From G963676655 sp963676655 (lineage in GTDB: Bacteria > Verrucomicrobiota > Lentisphaeria > Victivallales > Victivallaceae), in NCBI GenBank assembly GCA_963676655.2, contig CAXXKX010000003.1:1922001-1986000 (forward strand): 64,000 nt of DNA, written 5' to 3'. The notes below the pieces were generated by a model. The model made no database searches. It saw only the letters and a program-made list of their open reading frames with translations, and was not told the origin of the DNA. This document shows positions 59,074 to 64,000 of the stretch, piece after piece. The stretch's first letter is position 1. The number at the start of each line of letters is the position of its first letter. A program made the translations under genes and the position numbers.

Positions 59074-60219
59074 ATGACTGCAAATAAATTAATCCTGCCT
59101 AAAAAACAACTGGGCCGGACCGGATTACAATTATCCATGCTTGGAATGGGCGGATTTCATCAGTGTGAAGTGGATTCCGGCATAGTTGAAGAAGTTGCCC
59201 GGGAATTTATCGCAATGGGTGGAAATTATTTTGAAACGGCCCGCAGTTACGGGCAGGGCGGCAGCGAACTTAAATTGGGCCGGGCTATTGCAGGAAAACG
59301 GGACCAACTTGTTCTCGGTTCCAAAACCGCCAAACGTGATGCCGAAAGCGCCTGGCGCGAACTCAACGAAACGCTGGAAGCCTTACAGACCGATCATCTT
59401 GACCTTTATTTTCTGCATAACGTCTTTACCGCTGACGATTTGGCGGCAGTCGTCGCCGCGCAAGGTGCGCTGTCCGCGTTCATCCGGGCAAAAGATGAAG
59501 GAATGATTAAACATATCGCGTTCAGCACCCATTGGCCGTTGATTTTGCTTGACGCAATTAAAGTTATTCCGTTTGAGGCTGTGCTTATTTGGGGAAACTA
59601 TCTGGACTATTGCAACTATCCGGAAATCCCGAACGAGATTTTACCGGTTCTGCGTCAAAACGACATCGGCCACCTAATAATGAAGCCTCTGGCGGACGGC
59701 TTTCTGCATAAATCAGTTGATGGTGCTTTCCGTTACGCCTTGCGGGAAAATCCGGCCTGCGTCGTTAGCGGGTTCAACAGTGTTGAGATGCTGCGTGACG
59801 ACGCGGCCGCCGTTTGTTGTGGAGCATTGGATGACGATGCGGGGGCCGAACTGTTGAAAAATGCGCCGGAGCTTGGAAATTATGTTTGCCGCCAGTGCCG
59901 GGAGTGTTCGGTTTTACCGGGAAGTCAAGGTATCCGGCTGAAAAAATTATTTGAGCTGGAAGGTAAATTCGACCGTCAGATGAACACATTATATTCCGCT
60001 GACGCCGGAACCTACGCCCTCCAGCAGCGTCTATGTAAATGGTTCGGCAACGGGGAGCGGGCAAAGTCCTATTACTCCGAACATGAAGATAATTTTGCTG
60101 AAATTATTGGTGAATCAGGTGCGGTCAAATTTTCCGAATGCCGGTACGGAATCGATATTCCGCGCAAGATCCGGATTGTTAAAGAGAAATTGACTGATGG
60201 AAATTTGAGCAGAATTTGA
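59074..60219 (+). CDS. Aldo/keto-reductase family protein with Cys-rich C-terminus
   Basis: 381-residue AKR-superfamily protein. The barrel shows LGRTGLQLSMLGMGGF, the catalytic Tyr59 in ETARSYGQGG, Lys84 in SKTAK and His115 in FLHN. The usual catalytic Asp before Tyr is Glu54 here. After the barrel (about 255 onward) there is CRQCREC (three Cys), which resembles but is shorter than the ferredoxin-like C-terminal cluster motif of some AKRs. The extended tail (about 300-381) is unassigned. Substrate unknown. Confidence 0.85.
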   Translation: MTANKLILPKKQLGRTGLQLSMLGMGGFHQCEVDSGIVEEVAREFIAMGGNYFETARSYGQGGSELKLGRAIAGKRDQLVLGSKTAKRDAESAWRELNETLEALQTDHLDLYFLHNVFTADDLAAVVAAQGALSAFIRAKDEGMIKHIAFSTHWPLILLDAIKVIPFEAVLIWGNYLDYCNYPEIPNEILPVLRQNDIGHLIMKPLADGFLHKSVDGAFRYALRENPACVVSGFNSVEMLRDDAAAVCCGALDDDAGAELLKNAPELGNYVCRQCRECSVLPGSQGIRLKKLFELEGKFDRQMNTLYSADAGTYALQQRLCKWFGNGERAKSYYSEHEDNFAEIIGESGAVKFSECRYGIDIPRKIRIVKEKLTDGNLSRI

Positions 60220-60335
60220 CAATAACTTGCCTATTTAAACGGATTTGTTGTCGGGAAAAGAAGAAATTTCGCGATTTCGGCATTATATTACCGGGTTATT
60301 GTTGAAAAAATTACGTAATTGCTATACAGGATACG

Positions 60336-61424
60336 ATGAAAACTTTAAACTGGTACGTGACAAAACACTTTCTGGTGACCTTTTGCATGGCTATCGGCAT
60401 TTTGACGTTCGTCATGGTCGGGGCGCGGCTGATCAGAGTATTTGAACTGATTTCCCAGGGAATACCGATTTCCACCATGTTCTATGTTATCGGTTACATG
60501 CTGCCGACGGTATTGACCTATACAATTCCTTGGGCTATTCTGGTTTCAGTCATGCTGGTTTTCGGCCGTTTGTCCGCTGATGCTGAAATTACCGCGATGC
60601 GTGCCTGCGGCGTTTCAATCATGCAGATAATCTCGCCGATTCTGGTGCTGACTTTCCTGTTGACTTGTGCCTGCTTGTATGTGCAGCTTTTTGTCGGGCC
60701 GCCGCTGCTTGGGAAATCACGCTCACTGATGAAAGATACAGCCATCAACCAGCCGCTTGCGCTGTTTGAGCCGGGTAAACCCATTAAATTCGGTTCCACG
60801 ACGATTCACATCGACGACAAGGGTGAAAATAATACGATTAAAGATGTGCAGATTATCAATATGAACAAGGAAGGTACTGAAATCGAACAGGATTTGACCG
60901 CGGAAAGCGGCCGCGTATCGGTGGACGAAGACAAACAGATCTTGACGATTGAACTTTACAAATGTCTGGTGATTGACCGAAAATCCAACCCGCCAACCCG
61001 GGTTTTCAGCGAAAGCGTAAAATTTCCATTTGAATACGGCAAAGAATTCAACCGCCGCCGTATCCGGGAACGGGAAAAGTATTTGAATATGTATGAGCTT
61101 TTCGGACGCATCAGGGTAGAGATGCAACAGAATCGCGATACAACCGAATATGAGGTCGAATTGAATCAGCGTATTGCGATGGCGCTTTCATCAATTGCGT
61201 TTTTACTGCTGGGACTGCCGTTAGCGGTTCGGACATCGCGTCGCGAAACCTCTATTGGCCTGTTTTTGAGCGTAATTCTCGGCGGCCTGTTTTTCCTTGC
61301 AGTTATTATTTGCGATTCATTGACCTCTATGCCTAAAATTTATCCGCAATACATCTTGTGGATTCCTAATCTGGTCTACCAGATAGGCGGTGGAATTCTC
61401 TTAATCAAAATAACCCGCAGATGA
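60336..61424 (+). CDS. lptG: LptF/LptG-family LPS export permease
   Basis: 362-residue inner-membrane protein of the YjgP/YjgQ (LptF/LptG) family, a permease half of the LPS export ABC transporter. It has three N-terminal membrane helices, a periplasmic beta-jellyroll region (about 140-250) and three C-terminal helices with LLLGLPLAVRTSRRE. Whether it is LptF or LptG is undecided; only one copy is present here. Its stop overlaps the radical SAM gene (ATGA). Confidence 0.88.
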   Translation: MKTLNWYVTKHFLVTFCMAIGILTFVMVGARLIRVFELISQGIPISTMFYVIGYMLPTVLTYTIPWAILVSVMLVFGRLSADAEITAMRACGVSIMQIISPILVLTFLLTCACLYVQLFVGPPLLGKSRSLMKDTAINQPLALFEPGKPIKFGSTTIHIDDKGENNTIKDVQIINMNKEGTEIEQDLTAESGRVSVDEDKQILTIELYKCLVIDRKSNPPTRVFSESVKFPFEYGKEFNRRRIREREKYLNMYELFGRIRVEMQQNRDTTEYEVELNQRIAMALSSIAFLLLGLPLAVRTSRRETSIGLFLSVILGGLFFLAVIICDSLTSMPKIYPQYILWIPNLVYQIGGGILLIKITRR

Positions 61425-62395
61425 AGATTGACGGCTTATATTCCGGTGGCGTGATCACCAACTATCATTGTTCTTCCCGCTGTCTTCACTGTCTTTATAA
61501 CTGCGGCCCGGAGCGTTCGCGTGATTATATTTCTGCCACGATGGCGACAAATATTTTTACTACTCTGAAATCTCAGGGTTGCCGGGCGATCCATATCGGC
61601 GGCGGCGAGCCTTTCCTGAACTTCTCAGGCTTGCTGGAATTCGTCAAAACTGCCGCTGCCGCCGGAATTGCGATTGAGTATATCGAAACCAATTCATCCT
61701 GGTACAAGAACCGGGCGGATGCCATTGATAAACTCGAAAAACTGCTTGATGCCGGAGTCTCCTGCCTGCTGCTTTCGGTCAGCCCATTCCATAATGAGTA
61801 TATTCCTTTGCGTAAATTTAACGGCGTTGTCGAAGCCTGCCGCTCAACCGGAATGCAGATGTTTCCATGGATCAGCGATTTTTACCGGGAAATCGCCGCG
61901 CTTGACGTCGAGCAGACTCACTCATTGCAGGAATATGCAGAGTTGTTTGGCTCCGATGCTGTTCCAGCCTTGAGGAGACGTTACTCTCTGACAATGCGGG
62001 GGCGGGCTCTGGCTACATTCAAAGACCAGTTCACACCGCAGTCATGCGAAAATATTTGCGCTTCTTCCGGCCCTTGTTACAACTTGACAGAAACCTCACA
62101 CTTCCATATTGATCTCTACGGTAATTATATTCCGGGGCTTTGTACCGGATTGACGGTGCGGCTGGAGGATATTGGAAAAGACCTGGATAACGGCAAATAT
62201 CCAATTCTGTCTACCTTATATGAAAAGGGAATAAGCGGACTCGTCGAGCTTGCTGCTGTAACCGGCTGGCAGCCGAAAGAGGATGGTTACGTGTCCAAGT
62301 GTGATTTGTGTACTGAAATTCGTTGTTATTTGAACAGCAAAGATTTCTCTAACACTGAACTGGCCCCGGCCGAATTTTACCAGGAATATATGTGA
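61421..62395 (+). CDS. Radical SAM protein with C-terminal Cys clusters
   Basis: 324-residue radical SAM enzyme with the iron-sulfur motif CSSRCLHC (Cys17, Cys21, Cys24). HIGGGEPFLNF is the SAM-binding GGE motif. The C-terminal part carries more Cys (CENICASSGPC, CDLCTEIRC) that could hold extra iron-sulfur clusters, as in SPASM-like enzymes. It is coupled by overlap to lptG/F and followed 40 bases later by an acyltransferase-like gene. I cannot assign the substrate. Confidence 0.85.
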   Translation: MKIDGLYSGGVITNYHCSSRCLHCLYNCGPERSRDYISATMATNIFTTLKSQGCRAIHIGGGEPFLNFSGLLEFVKTAAAAGIAIEYIETNSSWYKNRADAIDKLEKLLDAGVSCLLLSVSPFHNEYIPLRKFNGVVEACRSTGMQMFPWISDFYREIAALDVEQTHSLQEYAELFGSDAVPALRRRYSLTMRGRALATFKDQFTPQSCENICASSGPCYNLTETSHFHIDLYGNYIPGLCTGLTVRLEDIGKDLDNGKYPILSTLYEKGISGLVELAAVTGWQPKEDGYVSKCDLCTEIRCYLNSKDFSNTELAPAEFYQEYM

Positions 62396-62435
62396 TTTAA
62401 TATAATCTTAGGGATGAAATGTAAAGGGAAATATC

Positions 62436-63707
62436 GTGAAAGCTGTTTTGGAAGTACTGGACGCGCTTAAACTTGATAGAAGTTTTGCCCCGGATATTGA
62501 GATCGGATGGCATGAGTCGATGGAGACTTATCCCGCACACGGTCTTTTTTTTACGGAGCGGGAATTCTATCGTGAACATCTGGAGATGATCGGGGCTGAA
62601 GATGACCTTTTGCCTCTGATGGATGACGTGGCGACTAAGGTTAATCGATCTTGTGAGTTGTCTCTTCTGGCTTGGCATGCTCATCACTATCTTTGCCGGT
62701 TTGACGCCCTTCCGTCTTTTTCCAAATGGCCGGCCCTGGAAGATGTTTTTGGTGATAACTGCGGCATTTTTTACCTTATGATCGGCCTGAGTGCAATTCC
62801 GGTTTTTACTCAAACATATCGCGACATGGGTATTCCGGAAGAATATGCCGTTGCCGCTGCCGGATGGTTGAAAGGAACAATCGGTATTTACAGGTCCGCG
62901 CATGACGGCTATCCCGGCCACACCAAATCCCAGTTGTACTGGGTTCGCCACTATATCGACGGCAGATTGTTCCGAATCGGTCGTTTTGAATTCATGGAAC
63001 AGGGCTTCCCGGAACATTACAAAATATCGGTATACAAAAGCAGGATCAGCGGACAGGTTATCGCATTGGCGGGAGCAGGGGTGGATTGTTCTGCTGACGG
63101 TTTGGTCATGTACGCTGATCAAGCTCCCGAATCAGCCGCTTTTACCACATCATTCTTTCAGGATGAGACTTATGCTATCGGAAACCCGGTATCCCCTGAA
63201 GGTTTTATTTTAGAATGTACCATCAAATTGATTCTGTCGGAATGGGAATGTGTGCTGGCTCCGGGGGATTTTGCCCCCGGAATACATATCCCCGGCGGAG
63301 GGAAGATGTCGCTTGAAGTTTGCAGGCAGTCACTGGCGGATGCGCATGAATTCTACAAACAATATTTTCCCCAAAAAATGGTGAAAGCCTTTGTCTGCGG
63401 TTCCTGGATATTCAATCCCGACCTGGAACGCGTGCTGCCGGAATCAAATCTGGCGAAATTCATGCGGCAAATTTATCTTTTTCCAATGTTATCAACCGGG
63501 AAGGATGGGCTGTTCTTCATTTTTGGCAAAGATTATGGGGACATTTCGCAATATCCGAGAGATAATTCAGTTAGACGTGCGATGTTAAGCATTTTTGATG
63601 AAGGAAAGCGTTTGAGAGTGGGTGGAATGTTCTATCTGCCGGAGCATCTCAATCAATTCGGTACCGAATATTACCGTCGGAACTGGCCCCTGCCAACTTC
63701 ATTATAA
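62436..63707 (+). CDS. Acyltransferase-like protein (NAT_N/GNAT_C-like)
   Basis: 423-residue protein starting at GTG 62436 behind AAAGGGAA. It resembles the uncharacterised acyltransferase-domain proteins with NAT_N and GNAT_C domains: an N-terminal helical region (about 1-160), then QLYWVRHYIDGRLFRIGRFEFM (here around 165-186) and a C-terminal GNAT-like region with FVCGSWIFNPDLERVLPESN. No membrane segment. Family assignment is by recall and moderately sure; the activity is unknown. It follows the radical SAM gene and may act with it. Confidence 0.6.
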   Translation: MKAVLEVLDALKLDRSFAPDIEIGWHESMETYPAHGLFFTEREFYREHLEMIGAEDDLLPLMDDVATKVNRSCELSLLAWHAHHYLCRFDALPSFSKWPALEDVFGDNCGIFYLMIGLSAIPVFTQTYRDMGIPEEYAVAAAGWLKGTIGIYRSAHDGYPGHTKSQLYWVRHYIDGRLFRIGRFEFMEQGFPEHYKISVYKSRISGQVIALAGAGVDCSADGLVMYADQAPESAAFTTSFFQDETYAIGNPVSPEGFILECTIKLILSEWECVLAPGDFAPGIHIPGGGKMSLEVCRQSLADAHEFYKQYFPQKMVKAFVCGSWIFNPDLERVLPESNLAKFMRQIYLFPMLSTGKDGLFFIFGKDYGDISQYPRDNSVRRAMLSIFDEGKRLRVGGMFYLPEHLNQFGTEYYRRNWPLPTSL

Positions 63708-63769
63708 TTATTGCAAGTAAATTATTTACAACCATTTAAAAATTAATTAAAATCAAACGATATGATTAT

Positions 63770-63798
63770 TTGAAAAATTTGATTTTGGGTTATATATT
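63770..63798 (+). promoter_or_regulatory. Promoter of RAYT copy 2
   Basis: TTGAAA (63770-63775), 17-base spacer, TATATT (63793-63798), then AGGAGG before the ATG. It matches the layout before RAYT copy 1. Confidence 0.65.
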
Positions 63799-63829
63799 AT
63801 CTTAAATCAACTGAATAGGAGGAATCAAA

Positions 63830-64000
63830 ATGAATTTTAGAATGAAAGTGAAAGATGAAGGGTGCTATTATCATCTTTATAATCGCATCGCTTGTTGCAA
63901 AGGAGAACACCCTTTTTCTGATTCAGATAAGGAATACGGTTTCAAACTGCTCCAGAATATTTGTAACTATTTCTTGATAGAGGTTATTTCCGCGGCCTGG
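63830..64000 (+). CDS. REP-associated tyrosine transposase, copy 2 (5' part)
   Basis: First 57 residues of a RAYT paralogue, cut by the window end before the HUH motif. About 45 of 57 residues match the N-terminus of the copy at 6826-7803 (shared GCYYHLYNRI, KGEHPFS, DKEYGF, YFLIEVISAAW). It has an AGGAGG ribosome binding site and its own promoter. It is opposite in orientation to copy 1. Whether it is intact cannot be seen. Confidence 0.85.
   Translation, partial: MNFRMKVKDEGCYYHLYNRIACCKGEHPFSDSDKEYGFKLLQNICNYFLIEVISAAW

Noticed and set aside
62397..63122. 241-codon minus-strand open frame
   Set aside because: Antisense to the acyltransferase-like gene, with no recognisable features; shadow frame.
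1..64000. rRNA or tRNA genes, prophage, restriction or toxin-antitoxin modules
   Set aside because: None was recognised on either strand by reading; small tRNA genes could still have been missed without a covariance search.

Overview
The window is ordinary bacterial chromosome with a few accessory patches. LpxA, an LptF/LptG-type permease, a BamE-like lipoprotein and several lipoboxes point to a diderm with an LPS outer membrane. Two formylglycine-type sulfatases, two DUF2961 proteins, a DUF4434 protein, a GH130 phosphorylase, a pseudopilin-like protein with an H-X9-DG tail, an archaeal-type IMP cyclohydrolase and REP-associated transposases together fit the Planctomycetes-Verrucomicrobia-Lentisphaerae group. 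Lentisphaerota (Victivallis-like) is the best guess. This is inferred from gene content only; no rRNA gene was seen.

Layout. 1-4001 (minus): LysM lipoprotein, phoH, pgpH and a partial ybeY. 4128-6620 (minus): fabG-acpP-fabF, with a good promoter and two intrinsic terminators. 6826-7803: a REP-associated (Y1/HUH) transposase. 7918-12040 (minus): UDP-sugar pyrophosphorylase, a small unknown, ftsW, murG. 12262-15480 (plus): HD protein, Ser/Thr kinase, rodA. 15413-20223 (minus): a giant tandem GT-C membrane protein whose 3' end overlaps rodA, a nucleoside deoxyribosyltransferase-like protein and two small envelope proteins. 20620-23231: a sulfatase and, on the opposite strand, an acetyl-xylan-esterase-like enzyme. 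23396-25032 (plus): glutaredoxin-like protein, lipoprotein, tadA, acpS. 25033-25603: a gene-free stretch with transposon-end-like repeats and a perfect sigma-70 promoter. 25604-32122 (plus): a carbohydrate locus (LacI regulator, pseudopilin-like protein, secreted TIM-barrel enzyme, DUF4434, GH130), ended by a hairpin-rich repeat. 32317-35384 (minus): Nudix, clpC. 35585-39394 (plus): aroB, dprA, lysS. 39456-46993: a second carbohydrate patch (sulfatase, two DUF2961, AraC, Bcp, UroD-like, AraC). 47359-52568 (plus): lpxA, gpmI, purO-like, uvrD-like. 52867-60219: thiH, SGNH esterase, YchJ-like, PAS histidine kinase, STAS-like, TrhA-like, CvfB-like, aldo/keto reductase. 60336-63707 (plus): lptG/F, radical SAM protein, acyltransferase-like protein. 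63830-64000: the start of a second REP-associated transposase.

The most distinctive non-coding content is two families of small mobile DNA. One is a 160-bp element present twice in opposite orientation (42060-42219 and 55475-55634). It has terminal inverted repeats, a conserved internal hairpin and TTAG on both sides of each copy, so it is a MITE. The other is a composite hairpin repeat (32125-32300 and 52773-52837, with a fragment near 22256) made of short stems with three-base loops. It looks like a REP/RAYT-type element, and two related RAYT genes lie at the two ends of the window. No CRISPR, defence island, phage, rRNA or tRNA was recognised.
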